Assembly: GCA_019638015.1 (NCBI GenBank)
Contig: JAHBUP010000001.1
Span: 1,334,424-1,398,423, forward strand
From: Melioribacteraceae bacterium
GTDB taxonomy: Bacteria > Bacteroidota > Ignavibacteria > Ignavibacteriales > Melioribacteraceae
DNA: 64,000 nt
Direction: 5' to 3'
The translations under genes and the position numbers were made by a program. This document shows positions 9,339 to 17,899 of this stretch, piece by piece. The stretch's first letter is position 1. The number at the start of each line of letters is the position of its first letter. The notes beneath the pieces were generated by a model. It was not told the DNA's origin and ran no database searches. It saw nothing but the letters and a program-made list of their open reading frames with translations.

Positions 9339-9800
9339 ATGATTGAAGCTAAATTTAAAGAATTAACCGGTTTTGATATTCCAACAGCTCCAAAACCATT
9401 AGCCGCATACGTGCCAGCAAAGCTTTCCGGTAATTATGTTTATACTTCAGGACAGTTGCCATTTAAGGAGGGGAAATTGATTGCTGAAGGGAAGGTGGGA
9501 AAAGATGTTGATGAAATTACCGCTATTGAATGTGCTAAATTATCGATTATTAATTGTTTGAGTGCGGTTAAAACAGTTGTTGCTGATCTTGACAGGATAA
9601 AACAAATAGTAAAGCTAACAGTTTTTGTGAGTTCGGCTCCTAATTTTACCGCACAACCCAAAATTGCGAATGGTGCATCAGAATTTTTAGTTGAACTATT
9701 TGGCGAAAAAGGGAAACATTCCAGAAGCGCTGTAGGGGTCAGCGAACTCCCAATTAACGCACCCGTTGAAATTGAAATGATTGTTGAGCTCGACGATTAA
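9339..9800 (+). CDS. RidA/YjgF family protein
   Basis: About 153 residues. In-frame ATGs at 9327, 9336 and 9339 are all possible; the A-rich leader offers no clear Shine-Dalgarno, and 9339 gives the N-terminus (MIEAKFKEL) closest to the family pattern. RidA proteins deaminate reactive enamine/imine intermediates. The conserved YTSGQLPF strand, the 'HSRSAVGVSELP' arginine loop and the terminal VEIEMIVEL glutamate are present. This is the longer YjgF subgroup (about 150 aa) rather than canonical 128-aa RidA, so the substrate may differ. It diverges from mazG. Confidence 0.85.
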   Translation: MIEAKFKELTGFDIPTAPKPLAAYVPAKLSGNYVYTSGQLPFKEGKLIAEGKVGKDVDEITAIECAKLSIINCLSAVKTVVADLDRIKQIVKLTVFVSSAPNFTAQPKIANGASEFLVELFGEKGKHSRSAVGVSELPINAPVEIEMIVELDD

Positions 9801-9904
9801 TTATTTTTGACTTGAAAATTGATCGTACAGAATTTAAAATTGCAACTGATTGTTGAAACATAATTGTGTAGGAAGCGGTTAAAGCTCCCAAATAAGGAAA
9901 AGAC

Positions 9905-10393
9905 ATGAAACGAATAATACTATTATTTTTTATTGGAACGGGGCTGACATTCGGCCAATTTCGTGACGAATTAAATAAACCCATTGATTTTAAATCCGGT
10001 ATATCCAATAATTCACCTTCAAGTCTTTTCCTCGATTTTATTAATCCACAAAATTTCTCAATGAATCATTCATTCAGTCTTTCATATTCGGCATTCGGCG
10101 GCGGGGGAATGGCACTTGGAATGTATACAAATAGCTTGAAATATAAATTCAACGATCAATTAAATATTGAAGCGGATGTGAGCATTTTAAATTCTCCATA
10201 TAATTCGTTCGGAAAAGAGTTCACAGATCAGATTAATGGTGTATATCTTAGCCGACTTGAAATGAATTACAAACCCACAGATAATTTTAAAGTAGTCCTT
10301 CAATACAGCCAAATGCCTATGAACTATTATTCCCCATATTACGGTTATGGCGGATCTCGTTATTATAACCCATTCTTTTATGGAAGAGATTGA
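9905..10393 (+). CDS. Secreted protein of unknown function, Tyr/Gly-rich tail
   Basis: 162 residues with a clear signal peptide (about 1-17, ending LTFGQ). The mature part alternates polar and aromatic residues ('FSMNHSFSLSYSAFGGGG', 'LKYKFNDQLNIEADVSI'), consistent with a small outer-membrane or beta-rich periplasmic protein. The last 25 residues are dominated by Tyr, Gly, Pro and Asn (YYSPYYGYGG). I do not recognise the family. It precedes the LytR_C gene by 58 bases. Confidence 0.6.
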   Translation: MKRIILLFFIGTGLTFGQFRDELNKPIDFKSGISNNSPSSLFLDFINPQNFSMNHSFSLSYSAFGGGGMALGMYTNSLKYKFNDQLNIEADVSILNSPYNSFGKEFTDQINGVYLSRLEMNYKPTDNFKVVLQYSQMPMNYYSPYYGYGGSRYYNPFFYGRD

Positions 10394-10422
10394 GAGAAAG
10401 AATAATAAGTTTCTTAAATTTG
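10390..10422 (+). promoter_or_regulatory. Promoter-like boxes upstream of the LytR_C gene
   Basis: TTG at 10390-10392 and TAAATTTG at 10415-10422 are spaced by 22 bases, matching the Bacteroidetes -33/-7 layout. The TTG start of the next gene is 30 bases downstream. Pattern match only. Confidence 0.35.
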
Positions 10423-10451
10423 CCCCATCTATTTATTTGGCATTCAACTAA

Positions 10452-10937
10452 TTGGAAAAAAAGACAGTAAAAAAGACAACTGACGGTAATAATAAAAAAT
10501 CGTCGGTTATTAATATTTTATTAAATATTTCGATATTTATTCTCACCGCAATAATTATTTATATGCTTTATTCGATTTTTGTGAAGTTTAATTTCGGATC
10601 TGATAAGTATGTAATCAGCGAGAACAAAGAAGTAGCTTCAGAAATAATTCAAGTTGACGTGCTAAACGGATGTGGAGTGGGCGGTGTGGCAGACCGGTTT
10701 ACAGATTTCCTAAGAACAAAGAATGTAGATGTAGTAGGAATTAAAAATTATATATCGTTTGATGTTGATGAAACAATGGTTGTTGATAGAACTGGAAATG
10801 AAGCCAATGCAAAACGGATTGCCAATCTATTAGGCATTAAAAATGATAACATAATTACACAACTGAATAAAGATTATTTTATAGATGTTTCGATAATTGT
10901 AGGTAGAGACTACTTTAACCTAACACCATTCAAGTGA
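10452..10937 (+). CDS. Membrane protein with LytR_C domain
   Basis: 161 residues from a TTG start (MEKKTVKK). A basic cytoplasmic tail leads into one membrane helix (about 19-43), and the C-terminal domain (about 70-160) matches the LytR_C pattern: VDVLNGCGVGGVADRFTDFL, then VDRTGNEANAKRIANLLG, then VSIIVGRDY. LytR_C is usually found at the C-terminus of LytR-CpsA-Psr wall-polymer ligases. Here the catalytic LCP domain is absent. It is followed by rsfS after 8 bases, a frequent pairing of LytR_C proteins with the ribosome-silencing factor. Confidence 0.8.
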   Translation: MEKKTVKKTTDGNNKKSSVINILLNISIFILTAIIIYMLYSIFVKFNFGSDKYVISENKEVASEIIQVDVLNGCGVGGVADRFTDFLRTKNVDVVGIKNYISFDVDETMVVDRTGNEANAKRIANLLGIKNDNIITQLNKDYFIDVSIIVGRDYFNLTPFK

Positions 10938-10945
10938 GGAATTAA

Positions 10946-11308
10946 TTGGATACATTGAAATTCGCAAAGATGATAGGGGAAATAATATTATCAAAAAAAG
11001 GGTATGATATTAAAATCCTCAACTTAAAAGGCATTTCAGATATGGCGGACTATTTCATCATTTGTTCTGCTGAAGCTGATAGACAAGTTAAAGCTATTGC
11101 CGATGAAATTGATGAAAAACTGCTTGAAAAAGGAATTAAATGTTTTCATAAAGAGGGTTTCGAAACTCTGAACTGGATACTACTTGATTATTTTGATATT
11201 GTCGTGCACATATTTAGGGCCGAGTCGAGAACTTATTACAATCTCGAAAAATTGTGGGGCGATGCTCCGGTTATTTCAATTGAAGATAAACCAAAGAAGA
11301 AGGCATAG
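10946..11308 (+). CDS. rsfS: Ribosome silencing factor RsfS
   Basis: 120 residues from a TTG at 10946 preceded by GAGGA. RsfS (YbeB/Iojap) binds ribosomal protein L14 and blocks subunit joining when nutrients are short. The family signature is clear: LKGISDMADYFIICSAEADRQ and the DYFDIVVHIFRAESRTYYNLEKLWGDAP block. It sits 8 bases after the LytR_C gene and 10 bases before argS, so the three are probably one transcript. Confidence 0.94.
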   Translation: MDTLKFAKMIGEIILSKKGYDIKILNLKGISDMADYFIICSAEADRQVKAIADEIDEKLLEKGIKCFHKEGFETLNWILLDYFDIVVHIFRAESRTYYNLEKLWGDAPVISIEDKPKKKA

Positions 11309-11318
11309 GTCGTTAATT

Positions 11319-12947
11319 ATGAAAGAATACCTCGTCAGCATATTTAACGAATTATCCCAAAAATTAATCTACTTAAATGAAGTGGATTTTATTTTTACTG
11401 TTCCACAACAGGATTTGCATGGTGATTATTCTACGAATGTTGCGATGCTGCTGACTAAAAAGATTAAAAGAAATCCACGCGAGATTGCGCAGGAAATAAT
11501 CGACGGCTTATCCTACTCCAATGAAATTATTACTAAAGTTGAAATAGCAGGACCCGGTTTTATCAATTTTTATTTTTCGCCAACATATATTACGGAAATA
11601 ATAAAAGATGTACTTTCTCTCGGATCGGGTTATGGTAAGTCGAAAAAATATGTGGGGAAGAAAGCAATTGTTGAGTTCGTCTCTGCTAATCCAACCGGTC
11701 CACTTACTGTTGGGCACGGCAGAAATGCTGTAATTGGTGATACTGTTGCTAATATGCTCGAATATATTGGTTATTCAGTTGATCGAGAATATTATTTCAA
11801 TAATGCCGGCAGACAGATGAGAGTGTTGGGGGATTCCGTTCGGCTCCGCTATCTTGAATTATTAGGGGAGAAGATTCAATTTCCTGAAGATTATTATCAA
11901 GGGGATTATATAAAAGATATAGCCCAACTGCTTGTAAATGAATATGGGAATAAGCTGTTAAATGAAGATGCTGAAGGTAAATTTAAAGAGAAAGCAGAAT
12001 ACGAGATATTTCAAGATATAATTAAAACTTTAGCAAATACTAAAGTGAAGATGAAATATTTTTATAATGAACACACCTTATACGAAGAGGGAAAAATTAA
12101 ATCTCTGCTTGAGCTGTTCAAGAATAAAAATTTATCATACGAAAAGGATGATGCTGTTTGGCTTAAGCTGCAAGAACTGGGGAATGAGCAGGATAAAGTT
12201 ATAGTAAAATCTACTGGAGAGCCAACATATCGTTTACCAGATATTGCATATCATATTACAAAATATGAACGCAATTATGATTTAATTGTTGATTTATTTG
12301 GTTCCGATCACAGCGCTACTTACCCAGATGTACTTGCCGGATTAAAAGCATTAGGATATGATACCTCAATAATAAAAGTGCTAATTCACCAGTTTGTTAC
12401 AATAATGGATAAAGGTGAAGTTGTAAAAATGTCCACCAGAAAAGCTAATTATATTACTCTTGATGAGCTGATCGATGAAGTGGGGAGCGATGTAGTGCGA
12501 TACTTTTTCAATATGAGAAGTTTAACAAGCCATTTAAATTTTGATATCGATCTTGCCAAAAAACAATCAGATGAAAATCCGGTTTTTTATCTTCAATATG
12601 CACACGCCCGAATAGCCTCAATCTTGAGAATGACTCAAGGCGAGGGACTTACTCAATCTTTAAACAATTTATCGCTTTTGCAAAAAATTGAAGAACAGAA
12701 ATTGATCAAGAAGATTTATGAATTTCCAAGCGAAATTTTGCACTGTTCCGAACAATTTGAACCCCATCGAATCACTACTTACTTGGAAGAATTAGCCTCT
12801 CTCTTTCATAGGTTTTATACTGAATGCAGAATTATTGGTAGTGATAAAAATTTAGCAGAGGCAAGAATTGCATTGGTAATGGCGGTTCAGCAGACTATTA
12901 AAAATGGTCTCTCCATTTTGGGAGTTGACTCTCCCGATAAGATGTAA
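11319..12947 (+). CDS. argS: Arginyl-tRNA synthetase
   Basis: 542 residues from the ATG at 11319, preceded by AGG. The frame is open farther upstream to 11184 but that part overlaps rsfS and lacks family similarity. The N-terminal Add-1 domain (about 1-100) is followed by VSANPTGPLTVGHGRN (121-136), which holds the HIGH-equivalent motif. The KMSKS equivalent is KMSTRKANY. The C-terminal anticodon-binding domain ends about residue 540. The stop is one base from the convergent comF stop. Confidence 0.97.
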   Translation: MKEYLVSIFNELSQKLIYLNEVDFIFTVPQQDLHGDYSTNVAMLLTKKIKRNPREIAQEIIDGLSYSNEIITKVEIAGPGFINFYFSPTYITEIIKDVLSLGSGYGKSKKYVGKKAIVEFVSANPTGPLTVGHGRNAVIGDTVANMLEYIGYSVDREYYFNNAGRQMRVLGDSVRLRYLELLGEKIQFPEDYYQGDYIKDIAQLLVNEYGNKLLNEDAEGKFKEKAEYEIFQDIIKTLANTKVKMKYFYNEHTLYEEGKIKSLLELFKNKNLSYEKDDAVWLKLQELGNEQDKVIVKSTGEPTYRLPDIAYHITKYERNYDLIVDLFGSDHSATYPDVLAGLKALGYDTSIIKVLIHQFVTIMDKGEVVKMSTRKANYITLDELIDEVGSDVVRYFFNMRSLTSHLNFDIDLAKKQSDENPVFYLQYAHARIASILRMTQGEGLTQSLNNLSLLQKIEEQKLIKKIYEFPSEILHCSEQFEPHRITTYLEELASLFHRFYTECRIIGSDKNLAEARIALVMAVQQTIKNGLSILGVDSPDKM

Positions 12948-12948
12948 T

Positions 12949-13638
12949 TTATAAATCTGCAATTGCTACCGATACGGCAAAGACTTCCAAAGCGCCTTGG
13001 TCTATAAGTACTTTGGCACATTCCGACACAGTTGCCCCCGTTGTAATCACATCATCTACAATCGCAATTCGTTTTTGTATTATATCTTTTGGGCTAACAA
13101 CGTTGAACGCATCCGAAATATTTAATTTTCTTTCATGCAAAGAAAGATTTGTTTGTGTATTTGTGAAGCGTTTTCGTTTAATGATATTTTTTTTTACCGG
13201 GATACCCGAAGATTTAGAAATACCTCTAGCTATAACAAATGATTGATTATATCCTCTCTCAGAAATACGAGAGTGAAAAAGTGGAATTGGAACAAGAAGA
13301 TGGCACTGCCACGATTGGAGTTTTTTAAATATTATCTGGCCGGTAATTTCCCCCAAAGCCTTTCCAACATGATAATCATTATCATACTTCAATCTATGAA
13401 GTATAAACTGCAGTACCTTTTCCTTTTCGAAAACAAATGGCGATATAAAATCCTTAACATAATTATCAGCACTAAATTTTCGCTCATACTCCTTTTTGAT
13501 CAGTTCATCCCCGGCAATTTTGATTGAATTAAAACAAGCAGAACAGACTAAAGATTCGGTTTGATTAAGTGTACAGTTGCAAGCAGGGCATAATCGGGGA
13601 AGAAAAAAATCTACGAAATTAGCTAGCGCCTTTTTCAT
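12949..13638 (-). CDS. comF: ComF family phosphoribosyltransferase-like protein
   Basis: 229 residues. The N-terminal zinc ribbon has four cysteines in two C-x2-C knuckles (Cys17, Cys20, Cys32, Cys35), followed by a PRTase domain with the PRPP loop IAIVDDVITTGATVSECA near residue 190. ComF proteins support DNA uptake in competent bacteria; in others the role is undefined. It overlaps the end of the hemerythrin gene by 20 bases, so it is probably translated from the same mRNA. Confidence 0.9.
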   Translation of the reverse strand: MKKALANFVDFFLPRLCPACNCTLNQTESLVCSACFNSIKIAGDELIKKEYERKFSADNYVKDFISPFVFEKEKVLQFILHRLKYDNDYHVGKALGEITGQIIFKKLQSWQCHLLVPIPLFHSRISERGYNQSFVIARGISKSSGIPVKKNIIKRKRFTNTQTNLSLHERKLNISDAFNVVSPKDIIQKRIAIVDDVITTGATVSECAKVLIDQGALEVFAVSVAIADL

Positions 13639-14053
13639 TTAAGTTTTCTCTGGATTTTATGTACTCAACAAGTTTTCTATCTTTAATTTCGATGTGATTA
13701 TAATACCATCTTCTAATACTTTCTAAAACCCCAACGTCAAATAATTTTTGGCTTTCCAAAAAATCACCTACTATCATTTTTAGATTATTATTAAACCTCC
13801 GGTGCTCCATTTTGTGCGAATAAAATCCATCAAATTTATTTTCTATCATTATCTTTTCTTCATACTCAAAATGCAGTTGAATGTGTTGAATAAGTTTGGG
13901 GAAAATTTGATTAATTGATTCCAAATCTTTATTAATATAATTATCATATAATCGATTAATTAAAGAAGCTAAGTCATAATGCTGATTATCGATATCCTCT
14001 ATTCCTAATTTTCCAGTAACGGTGAAATTTATAAAATTCGTTTGTTTCATCAT
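13619..14053 (-). CDS. Bacteriohemerythrin
   Basis: 144 residues if translation starts at the ATG at 14053, which shares ATGA with the stop of the upstream gene; a longer frame to 14083 is less likely. The full di-iron ligand set is present with canonical spacing: His25, His61, Glu65, His80, His84, His120 and Asp125. The fold binds O2 reversibly at a di-iron site and serves oxygen delivery or sensing. It is translationally coupled to the VWA-like membrane protein and overlaps comF at its 3' end. Confidence 0.93.
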   Translation of the reverse strand: MMKQTNFINFTVTGKLGIEDIDNQHYDLASLINRLYDNYINKDLESINQIFPKLIQHIQLHFEYEEKIMIENKFDGFYSHKMEHRRFNNNLKMIVGDFLESQKLFDVGVLESIRRWYYNHIEIKDRKLVEYIKSRENLNEKGAS

Positions 14054-16176
14054 AACAATCCGTTTCGTTTTCGAACAAACCATTCAATACCAAATAATAA
14101 AATGATAAGTAATAACCAATAAAAGTTTGATGCTATTTTAAATTCTGAATATTTGGTTTCCACAATTTCACTGTCTTTAGTTAAGGACTTAACTAAATCA
14201 ATTAATCCCGAAGTTTTATCAATCTCAAAATATTGTCCACCAGATTTATCGGCGATTTGTTTCAATAAATTTTTATTTATCACAGTTTCTATTTTTTCTA
14301 ATGACAAGTCTTCAATCAGAAAATTGAAAAGACTACTTTCAATATTATTCCCAGATAACTTTGATCTAGCAATTATTCTGTAATCGCCTCTTAATTCCAG
14401 AGAGGTAGTCCCGGTATAAAATCCATTGACTGTATGATTTAGTTTTACTGTTTTGATCCCATCCTTATTAATTATTTCAGCAACAACTTCTGCATCGGTA
14501 ACAGGTGTGAAAGATTGATTATATAATTGTGCTTCTATTCTGATTTCCTCACCAGGATAGTATTTTTTGCTATCAGTTCTCACCGATAAAAGTTTCTTGT
14601 TACTGCTAACAGAGAGCCACTTAATTAAATCATTCATAAGTGAATCAAAAAAATCGGGAAGTTTTTCGGCAACTTGAAGTTTCCATTGCCAGGTTTCGTA
14701 CCCCAGTATTGAAATAACCCGTTTATTACCCAATGAACTTGATACAATTAACGGAACTCCAGACGCGCTAAATTTGGACGTACCTTCTAAAATGGTGGAA
14801 GCTCCCGGTTTTATCGTCAATGCTAAGCCAGGGTGGCTCAGAGGAGGTAGACCGTTAATTATCTCGGCTTTACTTATTTGTGAGGACAATATGTTCGTAG
14901 AATTAGTAGTTGTAGCTGGCAGTACATTAATTTCATTTAAGTTTTTTGGATCCAAATTAAATGGTACGATTTGCCTCATTATTTCAAATCTTCGAGAATC
15001 AATATTTGGCGAGTAAAAAAATAATATTGGTTTATTCTTTTGCTGATGTAGTAATATTACTTTATTTATTAGTTCGAGCGGTGAATTATTTGAGGGGAAA
15101 TTAACAAGTACCAGTACATCGGAAGAATCAATCAATGAAGAATTACGATTATTAAGAAATCTATTACTAGATATACTTATCAACTTGCTAATTTCCAACT
15201 CTTGATTATTGCTCAGTGCGCTAATTACTGCGGTAAGATCTGATGAGGGAACACCGGCAACAATTCCAACCTTTAATTTCGATTCCAATACATCAATAAA
15301 AAATGTTTCCTGATTATTTAAATATGAGTACTCCTTTGTAAAACTGCTCAGCCTTAATTCAAGTTTTCGCTCACCGACATTTATTGAAGTGTAATCAAAT
15401 TCAATATTACTTACAGTCTCAGCGCTTAATACAATATTCTTACTTGATATTTCCTTCGCGCCATCATACAATGAAGCTTTAACATTCACTTGACGTGGGA
15501 AGGTGTTTTTAATAGTGGCTCGTATCTCCGATTTTTTGTTTGAATAAATGTACTTATTAAAATTTATTCCAATTATCGCCACATCATGTTTAACTATAGA
15601 ATCACCAATTCCAACTGTATATATGGGAAATGAAAATCTATCCGCGAATATGGTAGGATCGCTTCCATCAGTAATAATACCATCACTTATAATTACTGCG
15701 GAGCTTATCTGCTTTTCATTACTTTTTAGAAAATCGAACAATTTCGAAAAATTAGTTCTCTGATCATTGAGGAGAAGGTTTGATTCATTTCCCTCCCTTA
15801 ATGAATCAACTTGATCGCCGAAAATATATTGATCTTTGGAAATTGTCTTTAGTTCATTGCTTAGATTATTTAGGATAGAAATATTTTTTAAACTATCGGA
15901 GAGAGCAATTGAATTGGAGTTGTCGGTAAAAATGAAAGTATTTTTTTTTATTGTATCAGATGTTGTAACTCCAAACGAAGGCTCAAAGAGCAGAAGCAGA
16001 ATAAATGCCAGACAGATAAATCTAATTGCAATTAAAGTGTAGCGTAATACATTACTCAGTGCTGGAATTGTAAACTTGTAAATAAAGTATGAATACAACA
16101 ACAGTACGATTATTGATAAAATTACTAATAGTAAACTGCCGCTAATATTTATTGTTATATTATCAAAAATATTCAT
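14050..16176 (-). CDS. Large membrane protein with VWA-like domain
   Basis: 708 residues. Two membrane helices at the N-terminus (about 13-35 and 44-64) and one at the C-terminus (about 684-702) flank a long extracytoplasmic region. After the second helix comes a von Willebrand A-like segment with a MIDAS-type D-x-S-x-S in FIFTDNSNSIALSDS and an internal AVIISDGIITDGSDP strand. A beta-sandwich region and a class I glutamine-amidotransferase-like fold region are plausible after that; similar proteins are often annotated 'VWA domain' or 'glutamine amidotransferase'. It lies between surE and the hemerythrin gene. Role unknown. Confidence 0.7.
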   Translation of the reverse strand: MNIFDNITINISGSLLLVILSIIVLLLYSYFIYKFTIPALSNVLRYTLIAIRFICLAFILLLLFEPSFGVTTSDTIKKNTFIFTDNSNSIALSDSLKNISILNNLSNELKTISKDQYIFGDQVDSLREGNESNLLLNDQRTNFSKLFDFLKSNEKQISSAVIISDGIITDGSDPTIFADRFSFPIYTVGIGDSIVKHDVAIIGINFNKYIYSNKKSEIRATIKNTFPRQVNVKASLYDGAKEISSKNIVLSAETVSNIEFDYTSINVGERKLELRLSSFTKEYSYLNNQETFFIDVLESKLKVGIVAGVPSSDLTAVISALSNNQELEISKLISISSNRFLNNRNSSLIDSSDVLVLVNFPSNNSPLELINKVILLHQQKNKPILFFYSPNIDSRRFEIMRQIVPFNLDPKNLNEINVLPATTTNSTNILSSQISKAEIINGLPPLSHPGLALTIKPGASTILEGTSKFSASGVPLIVSSSLGNKRVISILGYETWQWKLQVAEKLPDFFDSLMNDLIKWLSVSSNKKLLSVRTDSKKYYPGEEIRIEAQLYNQSFTPVTDAEVVAEIINKDGIKTVKLNHTVNGFYTGTTSLELRGDYRIIARSKLSGNNIESSLFNFLIEDLSLEKIETVINKNLLKQIADKSGGQYFEIDKTSGLIDLVKSLTKDSEIVETKYSEFKIASNFYWLLLIILLFGIEWFVRKRNGLL

Positions 16177-16182
16177 GTTCCA

Positions 16183-16947
16183 TTATTTAAGTGATTCTAA
16201 ATCCCAACTTTTCATATCAGAATATGTTTCATAATCTGTCAAGTCAAAATGAATTGGAGTAATGGTAGCATAATCATTTTTTAGAGCGAAATAATCTGCA
16301 TCGAGTGAATTATCCGATTCAATAAGATTGCCGGTTAACCAATAATATTTTTTCCCATAAGGATCTGTTCGTTCCTGGTAAATATCATCCCATTTCGATT
16401 TGCCCTGTGTTGTGAGCCTTACACCTTTAATTTGAGATTTCGGCAAATCTGGGACATTCAAATTTAATAGTGTACCTTTTTGCATAACCTTTTTAGTGAA
16501 AACTTTTGCCAGTCTCGCGGTTAACTCTGAAGCATAAGAAAAGTCCTTTGCATCATGACTGGCTACCGAAACAGCAATTGCGGGAATATCCATTATTGCT
16601 GCTTCTCGTGCGGCGGAAACCGTTCCACTATATATAATGTTAATGGCAGCATTGGCACCATGATTAATACCCGAAACAACTAAATCGGGTTTTGATTTCA
16701 TGATATTTCTAATACCAATTTTAATACAATCAGCCGGAGTTCCATCAACTGCATATCCGAAGAACTCGCCATTTTTGAAATGTTCGGTTACCCGTAGTGG
16801 GATTTTCATTGTTATTGCATGACCAACAGCACTCTGTTCTGTACTTGGAGCAATGATGGTTACTTCGGCAATTTTTTTCAATTCGTCAGCCAGTTCAGAA
16901 ATGCCCTGAGAATTAATGCCATCATCATTTGAAATCAATATCTTCAA
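16183..16947 (-). CDS. surE: 5'/3'-nucleotidase SurE
   Basis: 254 residues. SurE is a metal-dependent phosphatase acting on nucleoside monophosphates and polyphosphate. The N-terminus ILISNDDGINSQGI carries the metal-binding Asn7-Asp8-Asp9 motif, and SGINHGANAAINIIYSGTVSAAREA has the conserved Asn and Ser/Thr residues. The ATG is at 16945-16947. The next reverse-strand gene starts 6 bases after its stop, so surE probably heads a surE-VWA-hemerythrin-comF transcript. Confidence 0.96.
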   Translation of the reverse strand: MKILISNDDGINSQGISELADELKKIAEVTIIAPSTEQSAVGHAITMKIPLRVTEHFKNGEFFGYAVDGTPADCIKIGIRNIMKSKPDLVVSGINHGANAAINIIYSGTVSAAREAAIMDIPAIAVSVASHDAKDFSYASELTARLAKVFTKKVMQKGTLLNLNVPDLPKSQIKGVRLTTQGKSKWDDIYQERTDPYGKKYYWLTGNLIESDNSLDADYFALKNDYATITPIHFDLTDYETYSDMKSWDLESLK

Positions 16948-16980
16948 TTAAACCTCGAATGGAATTTTGAAAAACTTTTG

Positions 16981-17023
16981 CAAATATATGTAATTCAACT
17001 ACCGATAAAAATTACTAAATTTG
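16981..17023. promoter_or_regulatory. Divergent promoter-like boxes between surE and the 17062 gene
   Basis: On the reverse strand TATATTTG (complement of 16981-16988) lies about 34 bases ahead of the surE ATG. On the forward strand TAAATTTG (17016-17023) lies 38 bases ahead of the ATG at 17062. Both match TAnnTTTG. No convincing -33 box is seen for either. Confidence 0.35.
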
Positions 17024-17061
17024 AATTACGGTTCCCTACTTATTATTTAATTGATTAGAGC

Positions 17062-17895
17062 ATGAAAATAATATTAAGAATAATTCCTTTGCTTCTTTTT
17101 GTCTCGATTATTTCTGAGGCCCAATTTGCTGAACCAGCATTCGATATTTATTTAATTGATTCCTATGTAACTCCTGAAAAACCAAATAAATTAGTAATTT
17201 CTTTTATTACCGGAGATAGTACAACAAGCAAAATTAAATTCAAAAATTCTCTTGAATTTATTGTATCCAATGCCTTCACAGAAACCCACAAATTTGAGAT
17301 CGAGTTTGAAAAATTGGGGATTGCGGAATCAATTGTATCTTTTGATATAATTGCAAAAAATAGGGAAGGAATTATTGCTTCACTCGAAGATAATTTTATT
17401 GAAATTTCTGAAGGATTAAAAATAAGCGATGAAAATGATACTGGACTTTTTCAGACTTGCTGTATTGGCAGCGCCATTTTTTTATTTCCCTCTGCAAGTA
17501 TTTCATTTAGTGAGAATAGTTCTTATTTCGGGATAAGCAAAGAATTACCCCTATTTTCATTTTATTCTAAAGGATATAATTACCCAATTGGCTATATCGG
17601 CGCTGAGTATTCTTATTTTTTTAATGCAGAAGAAAAGCACCGGCTGAATATTGGGTATAAGCATATTTTTGAGCTAAACTTTATAAAATTTATTTCAATT
17701 GGAGCTAATTTTTCTACACTATTTGAGGGAAGGCATTACTTATCACCCGAGGTAACTGCTGGATTATTTCAGATCGAAAACGTCTTCACTATTTATGTGC
17801 GATATCGTTATTTACGGCCATTCTCTAGTAATCACCCAAATGAACATTTCTTATCTATTGGGTTATACTCACACTTTTTTTCATTAAATTTCTAG
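17062..17895 (+). CDS. Secreted protein of unknown function, probable beta-barrel C-terminus
   Basis: 277 residues with a signal peptide (about 1-20, ending SEAQ). The first half (20-135) looks like a soluble beta domain. The second half (about 150-277) has alternating aromatic strands such as 'HRLNIGYKHIFELNFIKFISIGANF' and 'FTIYVRYRYLRPF', ending in SLNF. That terminal aromatic suggests insertion in the outer membrane. I do not recognise the family. The stop is 4 bases before the methyltransferase start. Confidence 0.6.
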   Translation: MKIILRIIPLLLFVSIISEAQFAEPAFDIYLIDSYVTPEKPNKLVISFITGDSTTSKIKFKNSLEFIVSNAFTETHKFEIEFEKLGIAESIVSFDIIAKNREGIIASLEDNFIEISEGLKISDENDTGLFQTCCIGSAIFLFPSASISFSENSSYFGISKELPLFSFYSKGYNYPIGYIGAEYSYFFNAEEKHRLNIGYKHIFELNFIKFISIGANFSTLFEGRHYLSPEVTAGLFQIENVFTIYVRYRYLRPFSSNHPNEHFLSIGLYSHFFSLNF

Positions 17896-17899
17896 CAGT

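Noticed and set aside
11184..11318. N-terminal extension of argS
   Set aside because: The extra 45 residues overlap rsfS out of frame and do not resemble ArgRS; the ATG at 11319 fits the family.
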